Assembly: GCF_001428685.1 (NCBI RefSeq) | Contig: NZ_LMIK01000001.1 | Coordinates: 405,888-469,887 of the forward strand | Direction: 5' to 3' | DNA from: Lysobacter sp. Root76 | GTDB taxonomy: Bacteria; Pseudomonadota; Gammaproteobacteria; Xanthomonadales; Xanthomonadaceae | Length of the DNA stretch: 64,000 nucleotides | Part shown: positions 36,713 through 45,784 of the stretch, piece after piece | How positions within the stretch are numbered: position 1 is the first letter of the stretch | Layout: the number at the start of each line of letters is the position of its first letter | The notes under the pieces: model-generated | Told to the model about the DNA's origin: nothing | The model's input: the letters and a program-made list of their open reading frames with translations, nothing else | Database searches by the model: none | Made by a program: the position numbers and the translations under genes

Positions 36713-38236
36713 ATGAACATTCCTGCCTCGACAGCGAACGCAGCCGCGCCGCGGCGCATCCTGCGTCCCCTGCTCACCGCCCTGGCCGCCGCGCTGATCC
36801 TGGCCGGCTGCGCCAGTACCCACGGCCTGTCCCCTGAAGGCCGCGCGCTCGACGCCGATGCGTTGGAAAGCCAGCGCAGCCTGGGCGCGTACGCGGTATC
36901 GGACGCCGCCTTCCCGAAACAGGATTGGTGGACCGCGCTCGGCGACCCGCAGCTCGACGGCCTGATCGCCGAAGCCCTGGCCGGCACGCCCGGCCTGGAC
37001 GCGGCCGACGCGCGCGTGCGCCAAGCGATCGCCCAGGCCGGCCTGGCCGACGCCGCGCGCAAGCCCACGGTCGGCGCCAGCGCCCAATACGCCGGTGTGC
37101 GCATCCCCGAAACCGTCGCTCCGGAACCGCTGGGCGGCCACTACAGCGGCGTCGAGCTGCTGTCGCTGAGCTTCAAGTACAGCCCCGACCTGTGGGGCGG
37201 CCACCGCGCGCGCTGGGAATCGGCCCTGGGCCAGGCCCGCGCCGCCGAAGTCGAAGGCCAGGCCGCGCGTCTGACCCTGTCGTCGAACATCGCTCGCGCC
37301 TACGTGTCGCTGGCGCAGGCGCACGCGGCGCAGGACGTCGCGCTCGCCGAGAAGGAACGCGCCAGCCGCCTGCTCGGCCTCGGCCGTCAGCGCGTCAAGG
37401 CCGGCCTCGACAATCAATTGCAGATCCGCAACGCCGAAAGCACGGTCGCCGCCGCCGAACAGCAGGCGCAAGCGGCGCAGCAGCAGATCGACGCCACCCG
37501 CAATGCGATCGCCGCGCTGCTGGGCAAGGGCCCGGACCGCGGCCTGAGCATCGCCAAGCCGGCGCTGCTGAGCGCGTCCGCGCCGGCGATCCCGGCGGTC
37601 GCGTCCAGCGAGCTGCTCGGCCACCGCCCCGACGTGGTCGCCGCGCGCTGGCGCGTGGAAGCGGCCGCGCACGGCATCGACGCGAGCAAGGCCGACTTCT
37701 ATCCGACCGTGAACCTCAGCGCCATGATCGGCCTGGCCTCCGGCGGCCTGTCCGATCTGTTCAGCAGCGACGCGCTGTTGCTGCAGGGCGGCCCCGCGAT
37801 CAGCATGCCGATCTTCGACGGCGGCCGCCTGCGCAACCAGCTCGCCAAGAGCGACGCCGACTACGATCTGGCCGTCGCCAATTACAACCAGAGCCTGGTC
37901 GGCGCCCTGCGCGAAGTCGCCGATGCGCTGCAGGCCGCACGTTCGCTGGACGCGCAGCTGGTCTCCGCGCAGCAGGCGCGCGACGCCGCGCAGTCGGCCT
38001 GGCAGTTGGCCACGGCGCGCTACCGCGGCGGCCTGGGCACCCAGCTCGACGTGCTCGCCGCGCAGCGTCCGCTGCTGCAGCTCGACCAGCAGATCACCGC
38101 GCTGCGCGCGCAGCGGCTGAGCGCGTCGATCGAACTCGACCGCGCGCTCGGCGGCGGACTCGTACTGACCGCTCCCGCCACCGTCGCTTCCACCACTGTC
38201 TCCAATTCCGATACCGCCAAGGCCTCCACGCCATGA
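36713..38236 (+). CDS. Outer-membrane efflux lipoprotein (NodT/OprM family)
   Basis: 507 aa. The N-terminus is a lipoprotein signal with lipobox LILAGCAS. Two repeats of the TolC fold follow: KQDWWTALGDPQLDGLIAEA, WGGHRARWESALGQARAAEV, and LLGHRPDVVAARWRVEAAAH, ADFYPTVNLSAMIGLASGG, PIFDGGRLRNQLA. It forms the outer-membrane channel for the adaptor and MFS pump encoded next. The gene starts four bases after marR; its stop overlaps the adaptor start (ATGA). Confidence 0.94.
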   Translation: MNIPASTANAAAPRRILRPLLTALAAALILAGCASTHGLSPEGRALDADALESQRSLGAYAVSDAAFPKQDWWTALGDPQLDGLIAEALAGTPGLDAADARVRQAIAQAGLADAARKPTVGASAQYAGVRIPETVAPEPLGGHYSGVELLSLSFKYSPDLWGGHRARWESALGQARAAEVEGQAARLTLSSNIARAYVSLAQAHAAQDVALAEKERASRLLGLGRQRVKAGLDNQLQIRNAESTVAAAEQQAQAAQQQIDATRNAIAALLGKGPDRGLSIAKPALLSASAPAIPAVASSELLGHRPDVVAARWRVEAAAHGIDASKADFYPTVNLSAMIGLASGGLSDLFSSDALLLQGGPAISMPIFDGGRLRNQLAKSDADYDLAVANYNQSLVGALREVADALQAARSLDAQLVSAQQARDAAQSAWQLATARYRGGLGTQLDVLAAQRPLLQLDQQITALRAQRLSASIELDRALGGGLVLTAPATVASTTVSNSDTAKASTP

Positions 38237-39417
38237 CCACCGAGATCAATCCGCAAGCCGCGGCCGCCGTCGCGCCCAGCAACGGCAAGCGCCGCAAGTT
38301 CCTGCTCATCCTGCTGGCCGTGGTGGTGATCGCCGCGATCGCCTGGACCGCGTGGTACCTGCTGGTCGCGCGCTGGCATGAAGACACCGACGACGCCTAT
38401 GTCCAGGGCAACATCGTCAGCATCACCCCGCAGTCGGTCGGCACCGTGGTCAGCATCGGCGCCGACGACGGCATGAAGGTGACGGCCGGCCAGGTGCTGG
38501 TCCAGCTCGATCCCAACGACGCCCAGGTCGCCTACGAGCAGGCGGTCGCCAACCTCGCCAACACGGTGCGCCAGGTGCGCGGCCTGTACAGCGCGGTCGA
38601 CGCCGGCCAGGCCGACCTCAACGCCCGCGAAGTCGCGGTGCAGAAGGCGCGCGCCGACGTGAAGCGTCGCGAGGGCCTGGTCGCCAGCGGTGCGGTCTCG
38701 GCCGAGGAACTGGCCCACGCCCGCGACGAACTCGCCGCCGCCGAGGCCACGCTGTCGTCTTCGCGCGGCTCGCTGTCGCGCAACCGTGCGCTGGTCGACG
38801 CCACCACCCTGGGCAAGCAGCCGCAGGTCGCCGCCGCCGCCGCGCAACTGCGCCAGGCCTACCTCAACCTGCAGCGCGCCGCGATCGTCGCGCCGGTGTC
38901 CGGCTACGTCGCCAAGCGCAACGTGCAGTTGGGCCAGCGCGTGCAGCCGGGCTCGACGCTGATGACCATCGTGCCGCTGGAACAGGTCTGGATCGACGCC
39001 AACTTCAAGGAAACCCAGCTCAACAGCATGCGCATCGGCCAGCCGGTCGAACTGCATTCCGACCTGTACGGCTCCGACGTGACCTACGACGGCAAGGTCG
39101 CCGCGATCGGCATGGGCACCGGCAGCGCCTTCGCCCTGCTGCCGGCGCAGAACGCCAGCGGCAACTGGATCAAGATCGTGCAGCGCGTGCCGGTGCGCAT
39201 CGAAGTCGACCGCAAGCAGGTCGTCGAGCACCCGCTGCGCCTGGGCCTGAGCATGCACGTCGACGTCAACATCCGCGGCCAGGACGGCGCGATGCTGGCC
39301 AACTCGACGCCGGTCAAGCCGGTGCTGAGCACCGATGCCTACGCCAAGCAGCTCGCCGACGCCGACGCGCTGATCGAGAAGATCGTCAACGACAACCTGC
39401 CGAACCGTCACGGCTGA
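38233..39417 (+). CDS. emrA: EmrA/HlyD-family membrane fusion protein
   Basis: 394 aa from the ATG at 38233. One N-terminal membrane helix (FLLILLAVVVIAAIAWTAWY) precedes DTDDAYVQGNIVSITPQ, the lipoyl-type half motifs, a coiled-coil hairpin (ANLANTVRQVRGLY to LSRNRALVDATT) and the second half motif IVAPVSGYVAKRNVQLGQ. The beta-barrel has VWIDANFKETQLNSMRIGQ. It bridges the MFS pump and the outer-membrane channel. The tail PVKPVLSTDAYAKQLADAD is typical of EmrA-like proteins. Confidence 0.94.
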   Translation: MTTEINPQAAAAVAPSNGKRRKFLLILLAVVVIAAIAWTAWYLLVARWHEDTDDAYVQGNIVSITPQSVGTVVSIGADDGMKVTAGQVLVQLDPNDAQVAYEQAVANLANTVRQVRGLYSAVDAGQADLNAREVAVQKARADVKRREGLVASGAVSAEELAHARDELAAAEATLSSSRGSLSRNRALVDATTLGKQPQVAAAAAQLRQAYLNLQRAAIVAPVSGYVAKRNVQLGQRVQPGSTLMTIVPLEQVWIDANFKETQLNSMRIGQPVELHSDLYGSDVTYDGKVAAIGMGTGSAFALLPAQNASGNWIKIVQRVPVRIEVDRKQVVEHPLRLGLSMHVDVNIRGQDGAMLANSTPVKPVLSTDAYAKQLADADALIEKIVNDNLPNRHG

Positions 39418-39565
39418 GCGCAGCGAGCGCGGCTCCGCGCTCGCCTCCGCTGCCCGGCGCGACCGCGCCGGGCGGCCTCGCCCAGCCGCCACCCGACGCC
39501 GCCGCTGACGACGGCGCCGGCCCGATAGCGACGAACGCCGCGCCACTCCTTCTCAAGGCCGTTCC

Positions 39566-41128
39566 ATGTCCGCCACCGCCACCGCAGCCGCGCCCGCCCC
39601 GCAAGCCGGCTTCCGGCCACCGAACATTCCGCTGACCACGCTCGGCCTCGCGCTGGCGTCGTTCATGCAGGTGCTCGACCTGACCATCGCCAACGTCTCG
39701 CTGCCGACCATCTCCGGCAACCTCGGCGGCAGCGCCAACCAGGCGACCTGGGTGATCACCTCGTTCGCGGTCAGCAACGCCATCGCGCTGCCGCTGACCG
39801 GCTGGCTGACCCGCCATTTCGGCGAACGCAAGCTGTTCGTGTGGGCGACCTTCCTGTTCGTGATCGCGTCCCTGCTGTGCGGCCTGGCCAGCAGCATGGG
39901 CCTGCTGGTGGCCGCGCGCGCGCTGCAGGGCTTCGTCGCAGGCCCGATGTACCCGATCACCCAGGCCCTGCTGATCTCGATCTATCCACCACACAAACGC
40001 GGACAGGCGATCGCCCTGCTGGCGATGGTCACCGTGGTCGCGCCGATCGCCGGCCCGATCCTGGGCGGCTGGATCACCGACAACTACAGCTGGGAGTGGA
40101 TCTTCTTCATCAACGTCCCGATCGGCATCTTCGCCAGCCTGGTGGTCGGCAGCCAGCTGCGCGGCCGCCCGGAGAAGCTGGAAAAGCCGAAGATGGACTA
40201 CGTCGGCCTGATCACCCTGGTGATCGGCGTCGGCGCGCTGCAGATCCTGCTGGACCTGGGCAACGACGAGGACTGGTTCCGCTCCAACCTGATCGTGATC
40301 CTGGCGATCGTGTCGGCGATCGCGCTGGCGGTGTTCGTGATCTGGGAGCTCACCGACAAGGACCCGATCGTCAACCTGCGCCTGTTCCGGCACCGCAATT
40401 TCGCCGCCGGCACCGCGGCCATGGTGATCGCCTACGCGGCCTTCTTCGCCGTCGGCATCCTGGTGCCGCTGTGGCTGCAGCGCAACCTGGGCTTCACCGC
40501 GATCTGGGCCGGCTTTGCGACCGCGCCCATCGGCATCCTACCGGTGCTGCTGACGCCGTTCGTGGGCAAGTACGCGCACAAGTTCGACCTGCGCTGGCTG
40601 GCCACCCTGGCCTTCGTCGCGATGTCGCTGACCAGCTTCGCGCGTTCGGGCTTCAACCTGGACGTCGACTTCAACCACATCGCCATGGTGCAGTTGTTCC
40701 AAGGCTTCGGTGTGGCGCTGTTCTTCATGCCGGTGCTGCAGATCCTGCTGTCGGACCTGCAGCCGCACGAGATCGCCGCCGGCTCCGGCCTGGCGACCTT
40801 CATGCGCACCCTGGGCGGCAGTTTCGCTGCCTCGCTGACCACGTACGCCTGGACCGAACGCGGCGCGGTCCACCATGCCCACCTGACAGAGAAGCTTTCG
40901 GCCTACGATCCCAACCTGATCGAGACCGCCACCCGCATGGGCGGCGGCAACTTGCAGGCCGGCGCGGCGATGCTGGAGCGGATGATCTCCAACCAAGCCG
41001 CGCAGATCGGCTTCAATGAGATCTTCCACCTGCTCGGCTTGATCTTCTTGTCGGTGATCGTGTTCGTATGGTTCGCCAAGCCGCCGTTCCAGGCCAAGGC
41101 CGGCGCGCCCGCGGGCGGCGGCCACTAA
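39566..41128 (+). CDS. emrB: DHA2-family MFS multidrug transporter EmrB
   Basis: 520 aa with 14 membrane helices. Motif C-like and family signatures are present: ASFMQVLDLTIANVSLPTI, ATWVITSFAVSNAIALPLTG, LTRHFGERKLFVWATF, LQGFVAGPMYPITQALL and APIAGPILGGWITDNYSWEW. It exports hydrophobic drugs by proton antiport, delivering them to the EmrA-TolC-like conduit encoded upstream. 148 bases separate it from emrA, with no gene between. A bidirectional-looking terminator follows. Confidence 0.95.
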   Translation: MSATATAAAPAPQAGFRPPNIPLTTLGLALASFMQVLDLTIANVSLPTISGNLGGSANQATWVITSFAVSNAIALPLTGWLTRHFGERKLFVWATFLFVIASLLCGLASSMGLLVAARALQGFVAGPMYPITQALLISIYPPHKRGQAIALLAMVTVVAPIAGPILGGWITDNYSWEWIFFINVPIGIFASLVVGSQLRGRPEKLEKPKMDYVGLITLVIGVGALQILLDLGNDEDWFRSNLIVILAIVSAIALAVFVIWELTDKDPIVNLRLFRHRNFAAGTAAMVIAYAAFFAVGILVPLWLQRNLGFTAIWAGFATAPIGILPVLLTPFVGKYAHKFDLRWLATLAFVAMSLTSFARSGFNLDVDFNHIAMVQLFQGFGVALFFMPVLQILLSDLQPHEIAAGSGLATFMRTLGGSFAASLTTYAWTERGAVHHAHLTEKLSAYDPNLIETATRMGGGNLQAGAAMLERMISNQAAQIGFNEIFHLLGLIFLSVIVFVWFAKPPFQAKAGAPAGGGH

Positions 41129-41151
41129 GCGCGGCGACACGCGCAAGAACG

Positions 41152-41177
41152 AAGGGCCGGGATTTCCCGGCCCTTTT
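41152..41177 (+). terminator. Terminator after emrB
   Basis: Stem GGGCCGGG (41154-41161) and CCCGGCCC (41166-41173), loop ATTT, followed by TTTTCGTTT. The A-rich 5' flank could let it also serve the convergent hypX-like gene. Confidence 0.88.
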
Positions 41178-41206
41178 CGTTTGCGTCGATCGCGCTCACG
41201 GAACCG

Positions 41207-42913
41207 CTAGGCGGTCTCGCGCGAATCCCTCAGGTCGCGCGCGGGTTCGCTCGCGGGCACGGGCGCGCCCTTGCGCACGAAACGCCGGCGGGCGTCGTGG
41301 TAGGCCGGGTCGGGGCCGAAGAAGTTGCGGTACATGTGGCTGAGTTCCTCGGCCGCGTAGCTCTCCAGCGGCTTGCGGCGTTCGTCGCTGCTACGGCGGC
41401 GGCGCTTGAGTCCCAACGCCTTGCGCCACGCCGCCGGCTCGGCCAGCGCCTGCGCGCGCGCCTCCACCTCCGCGCGGAAGGCCTCGCCGTCCTCGCCGAA
41501 CGCCGCGTCGATCAGGCCGATGCGCGCCGCGTGCTCGCTGGTCAGCGGTCGCAGGCTTTCGGTGAGTTCCTGCGCGCGCGCCGCGCCGACCCGGCGCGGC
41601 AGCAGATAGGTCCAGTACTCCGAACCGTACAAGCCGCCCATGCCCTTGTAGTGCGGGTTCAGGACCACGCCGCCGCGCGCCCAGACCTCGTCCGCGGCCA
41701 GCGCCAGCACCACCCCACCGGCGCCGGCATTACCCTGCATCGCCGACACCACGCGGTGACTGTCGGTGATCGCGATTTCGCGCACCAGTGCGTTCATCGC
41801 CAGGATGTTGCGCCACGATTCCAAGGCCGGATCGTCCGCGGCCTCGATCTGGTTGAGGTGGATGCCGTTGCTCCAGACATCGGTGCCGCCCATCAGCGCG
41901 ATCACCCGCGTCGGGCGCTGGCGCGCATGCATGAACGCCGCGCGCAGGCGCTCGCACTGCCGGGTCGACATGGCGCCGTTGTAGAAATCGAAATGCAGAT
42001 AGCCGACGTCGCCGTCTTCGCGGTAACGGATGTCGCGCCAGGTCGCCGGGCCTTCCGGCGCGTCGATCTCCAAAGGCAGTTCGGGCACGCGCGCCATGCG
42101 TTGCGGTCCCAGCACCTGCGCCGCCGGCAACTTGATCCCGTCCTTGGCGCGCAGATGGCTGAGCCACAGCGCGCCGTCGCCGCTGGCGACGCAGACCGCG
42201 CCCTCGCGCTGCGCCAGCAGCTCGCCGGGACGCCCGCGTAGCAACGCTTCCGGCCAGGCGCCGTAGAGCTGGCAGGCCAGCCCGGCCAGCGTCGCGCGCG
42301 CGCCCGGCGTGCTGTCGCCGCAGCGCACGCGGCGCAGGATGGTCGCGCTCGGCAGGTCCCAGTCGACCGCGCGATCGGCCGCGCGCATCGACGGGCGCAG
42401 ACGTCCGCGCACCTCGGCGTCGCAATAGTCGAGCGCGCGCGGCTGGTACAGACCGGAGGCGTAGCGATCGATCGCCGACAGCAGTGCACGCATCGCCGCC
42501 TGCGCGACTTCGTGACGGTAGAGCTCGCTCTTGCCGACCTCGCGCATGGCGAAACCGGCGCTGGCCCAGATATCGCCGGCGTCCATCTCCGCCGCGGCCT
42601 GCAGCACGGTCACGCCCCACTCGCGCTCGCCTTCCAGGATCGCCCAGTCCAGCGACGACGGACCGCGGTCGCCGACGATGCCGGGGTGCACGATCAGGCA
42701 GGTATAGCGATTCCAGACAGCCTCGGGGATCGCCGATTTCAGCATCGGCGCCACGATCAGGTCGGGGCGCTCGCGCTGCGCCGCCTGCTGCATGGTTTCG
42801 GGGTCGGTCGCGACCTGGATGACGACGTCGTGGCCCAGTTCCGACAGCCGGCATGCGGCCAGCTGCGACAGTCCATTGCACGCCGTGCACAACAGCAATA
42901 TGCGCAGTGCCAT
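41207..42913 (-). CDS. hypX: HypX/HoxX-like protein (formyltransferase + enoyl-CoA hydratase fusion)
   Basis: 568 aa from the ATG at 42913, preceded by AAGGAAT; a longer start at 42985 is unlikely. Residues 1-~270 are a formyl-THF-type hydrolase/transferase domain (HPGIVGDRGPSSLDWAI, EMDAGDIWASAGFAMR). Residues ~290-510 are a crotonase domain (YLHFDFYNGAMSTRQ, MGGTDVWSNGIHLNQIEAA, MQGNAGAGGVVLALAADEVW, NPHYKGMGGLYGSEYWTYL). HypX makes CO for the [NiFe]-hydrogenase active site in aerobic bacteria. No hydrogenase or other hyp gene is visible within the window. Its gene faces emrB across a terminator. Confidence 0.88.
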   Translation of the reverse strand: MALRILLLCTACNGLSQLAACRLSELGHDVVIQVATDPETMQQAAQRERPDLIVAPMLKSAIPEAVWNRYTCLIVHPGIVGDRGPSSLDWAILEGEREWGVTVLQAAAEMDAGDIWASAGFAMREVGKSELYRHEVAQAAMRALLSAIDRYASGLYQPRALDYCDAEVRGRLRPSMRAADRAVDWDLPSATILRRVRCGDSTPGARATLAGLACQLYGAWPEALLRGRPGELLAQREGAVCVASGDGALWLSHLRAKDGIKLPAAQVLGPQRMARVPELPLEIDAPEGPATWRDIRYREDGDVGYLHFDFYNGAMSTRQCERLRAAFMHARQRPTRVIALMGGTDVWSNGIHLNQIEAADDPALESWRNILAMNALVREIAITDSHRVVSAMQGNAGAGGVVLALAADEVWARGGVVLNPHYKGMGGLYGSEYWTYLLPRRVGAARAQELTESLRPLTSEHAARIGLIDAAFGEDGEAFRAEVEARAQALAEPAAWRKALGLKRRRRSSDERRKPLESYAAEELSHMYRNFFGPDPAYHDARRRFVRKGAPVPASEPARDLRDSRETA

Positions 42914-43201
42914 CGAACATTCCTTGTTCGTCCGTGTGAATTCACTCTCGGCCAAGGCCGAGGGACAAACTCGCTCCCTAGTCACATTTCCTGCGAATGG
43001 TCGCAGCCGGACCGGTCAAAGTTGGACGGCGGTCGGATCTTGAAGCTCAGCCGATGCCGCGAACCGGCGCAAGCGCGCGTTCGTGCATCCGGCCATGGGG
43101 AGTTCGGGCGTGGCGGCGGCGGCGCGGCAACCCGCGCACAGCGAGATCGACGCAGGCCGGTTCCGCGACGACGGCGCGTCGCGGACCCCGTATGCAGCGA
43201 C

Positions 43202-45667
43202 TCAGGCGCGGCGCATCGCGCGCTCGGCGCTCTGCGGATCCTGGCTTTGTTCGAGCTGCGGGTTCTGGGCCAGCGCAGGCGCGCGCGCGGCTTCGATCTC
43301 GGCCGCGCGCTGGGTGCTCTCGCGCAAGGGCGTGTCCATGCCGCGAGCGGTTTCGACGCTGGCGTTGACCCGCGCCGGATCGTCCAGCCGCCCCTGTACC
43401 GCGAACACGCGGCTGGCGTCGCGGCTGAGTTCGACGTGATTGATCTCGTTCATGCCGCTGCGCATCGCCGCGACCGCGAGCGAACCGGCGAGCTGGTCGC
43501 TGCGCGGATCGGGCGTGCGGTCGAAGCGCGCGTCGAGCGCATACACGCCCTGGGCGGCGCCGCGGTACAGCGGGTACTGCGAATGGCGCGGGTCGTTGAG
43601 TAGGACGCCGTCGCCATCGGGCGTCGCGGATGCGCCGCGTTGCGCCGGCTGGGCCTGCGGCAGCACCGGCGCATCCTGCGCGGGCGGTGCGATCGCCGGC
43701 ATGCGCTTGAGCGCCGACTGCTCCATCTGGCGGGTGCGGAAGTCCAGGCTGGGCAGCACGGTGTCGACCATGCCGTGGCGCTGCACCGCCTCGCCCGCGG
43801 CCTGGCCGATGTTGTCGAACAGCACCTTGGTCTGGACGATGTTGCGGATGCCGCCCGGGTGGGTCGGGTCGAAGGTGACCGCGGCGCCGCCGACGCCGGC
43901 CACGGTCGCGCCGGTCAGGGCGAAACCCAGCGGCGCATAGCTGGTGGTGCGGCGGACCTGGTAGCCGGTGGCGTCGAGCGTGGCGTCGATGGAATGGCCG
44001 GCGCCGTCGGCGGCGCGGCGGACATTGGCGCCGACCGCATCGGCGGTCTGCTCGATCGCGCGCGCGCCCTGCTGGGCGCCGCTGCGGGTGTGGTTGGCGG
44101 CCTGCTGCGAACCGTTCAGTGCCGCGCGCGCCTCGCCGCGCTGGGTCTCGCAGTACTGCGCCGTGGCGCGGTCGCGCTGGTCGGCGATGTCGTTGAGCAT
44201 CGGCACCCAGCGTCCGGCGCCGCGCAGGAAGGTGTTGGTGGCGCTGTTGGTCCACTTGGCGCCTTCGCACTGGACCATATCGACCGCGGCTGCGGCGCGG
44301 CCCGAGACCAGTTGCACCTGGGCCACGGCTTCGCCGCCGGTGCGCACCTGCCAGCCGGTGATCTGGCCGACGGTATGCGTGCCGACCTGGGCCGCGCGAC
44401 CGGTCGTCTGCAAGCTCACGCGCGCGCCGTCGCCGGCCAGATCCAATCCGCGATCGACCACGCGGCCGCCCCCGGCGATCACTTCGCCGGCCTGGCGACC
44501 GACCTGGGCGCCGGCCAGCGACACCGTGGCGACGCGCAGCAGCGGCCCGGCGAATTCGCCGGCCTGGCCCAGCGACATCGCCTGCGGGCGGTCGATCAGG
44601 CTGCCTTGCGCATCGCGCGTTTTCGGCGTCAGCAAGGGCTGCACCTGGCCCGCCGCGAGCGGCATGTCGCGCAAGGCGCGGTTGCCCGATTGGGTGGCCA
44701 GGGCATCGACCAGCCCACGCGCATCCGCCTGCGCCTCGCGGCTGTAAGGCAGGTGCTGCGCGAGTTGCTGGCCCAGCAGTTCCTTCGCGCCCGGCAGGCG
44801 CATCAGTTCCGAGGCCTGGTTGGCGACGCGGCCGAGTTCGGCCCGGCGCAGACCATTCATGCGGTCGATGCTGGTCTGCACGTCGGTCAGCACTTCGCCG
44901 GTGACCTGGTAGGCGACGACGGTCTGGTTGGGGTTGTGGACGCTCAAGCCGTTCTGGTCGGCGTAACGCTGCGCCGTGGCCTGGTGCAGGCCGGCGGCAT
45001 TGAACGTGGTCGCGGGCACGCCGGTGATGGCGGAGCCGGCGGAGGCCAGGCCGCCGCCCAGGGAATGGCCGACGATTTCGAAGTTGCCGCGAATGGACGA
45101 TTGATTGACCGCCGTGGCCAACGACATCGCCCGAGTGTAGTAATCGCTTTCCAGACCCAGGCCCTGGCGCCCGTTGTTCATCCAGTCTTCCGGGGCCGAT
45201 TCACGGGTGACCTGCTTGCCACCCTCGTCGAACACGACCGGACCGTTCGAGCCCTTGTAGCTGAGCACCGGCTTGGCCTCGGGCCCCAGCACCTTGGGAT
45301 CGGGAAGGTAGATCTCGGCACGGAAAGCGGAATCATCGGGTTGCAGAAAGCGATCGATTTCGCGATCGCTCATATCGAACCCGGCCTTGCGCAACAGATC
45401 CGGATGCTCGCTGCCACGCAACCAACCCGGCGGCGGCTGGCCGGCGTGTTCGGCGGAGCGATAGACATCGGCCGCCAGCCCGGCCATTTCGCGGGCATGG
45501 TACTGGCGTTGCAGGGCATCGGCCTGGGCGCCCAGTTCGCGGTCGCCGCTGGTCGCCGAGCGCTCGCGCATCGATGTCAGCAGGGCCTGCTGATCGCGCA
45601 ACTGTGCGATCTTTTCCTCGGCCGTACGCGGGGTTTGCGACGGGAGGTCCTGCTCGGGCGTGGACAT
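43202..45667 (-). CDS. Putative T4SS effector: lipase domain with C-terminal XVIPCD-like signal
   Basis: 821 aa from the ATG at 45667 (MSTPEQDLPSQ). An N-terminal lipase (class 3-like) fold has the elbow EIVGHSLGGGLASAG with Ser near 202. The middle is a long Ala/Gly/Gln-rich helical region. The last ~110 residues fit the XVIPCD recruitment domain of Xanthomonadales type IV effectors: LLNDPRHSQYPLYRGA, GVYALDARFDRTPDPRSDQL, AVAAMRSGMNEINHVELS, RVFAVQGRLDDPA, then a Gln-rich tail. No signal peptide. Such proteins are delivered to rival bacteria through a VirB/VirD4 T4SS, where this one would attack membrane phospholipids. A divergent ankyrin lipoprotein is a candidate immunity protein. Confidence 0.85.
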   Translation of the reverse strand: MSTPEQDLPSQTPRTAEEKIAQLRDQQALLTSMRERSATSGDRELGAQADALQRQYHAREMAGLAADVYRSAEHAGQPPPGWLRGSEHPDLLRKAGFDMSDREIDRFLQPDDSAFRAEIYLPDPKVLGPEAKPVLSYKGSNGPVVFDEGGKQVTRESAPEDWMNNGRQGLGLESDYYTRAMSLATAVNQSSIRGNFEIVGHSLGGGLASAGSAITGVPATTFNAAGLHQATAQRYADQNGLSVHNPNQTVVAYQVTGEVLTDVQTSIDRMNGLRRAELGRVANQASELMRLPGAKELLGQQLAQHLPYSREAQADARGLVDALATQSGNRALRDMPLAAGQVQPLLTPKTRDAQGSLIDRPQAMSLGQAGEFAGPLLRVATVSLAGAQVGRQAGEVIAGGGRVVDRGLDLAGDGARVSLQTTGRAAQVGTHTVGQITGWQVRTGGEAVAQVQLVSGRAAAAVDMVQCEGAKWTNSATNTFLRGAGRWVPMLNDIADQRDRATAQYCETQRGEARAALNGSQQAANHTRSGAQQGARAIEQTADAVGANVRRAADGAGHSIDATLDATGYQVRRTTSYAPLGFALTGATVAGVGGAAVTFDPTHPGGIRNIVQTKVLFDNIGQAAGEAVQRHGMVDTVLPSLDFRTRQMEQSALKRMPAIAPPAQDAPVLPQAQPAQRGASATPDGDGVLLNDPRHSQYPLYRGAAQGVYALDARFDRTPDPRSDQLAGSLAVAAMRSGMNEINHVELSRDASRVFAVQGRLDDPARVNASVETARGMDTPLRESTQRAAEIEAARAPALAQNPQLEQSQDPQSAERAMRRA

Positions 45668-45784
45668 GGCGGTTCTATCCCTGAACGGCGCTAAGCTCGG
45701 CCCGAAACTGCCACTTCGCCCCGCCCCTGTCAAACGTCGGCTTTGTTACATTCGGACCGCCCCACGCCAAGGACGACCGCCGCC

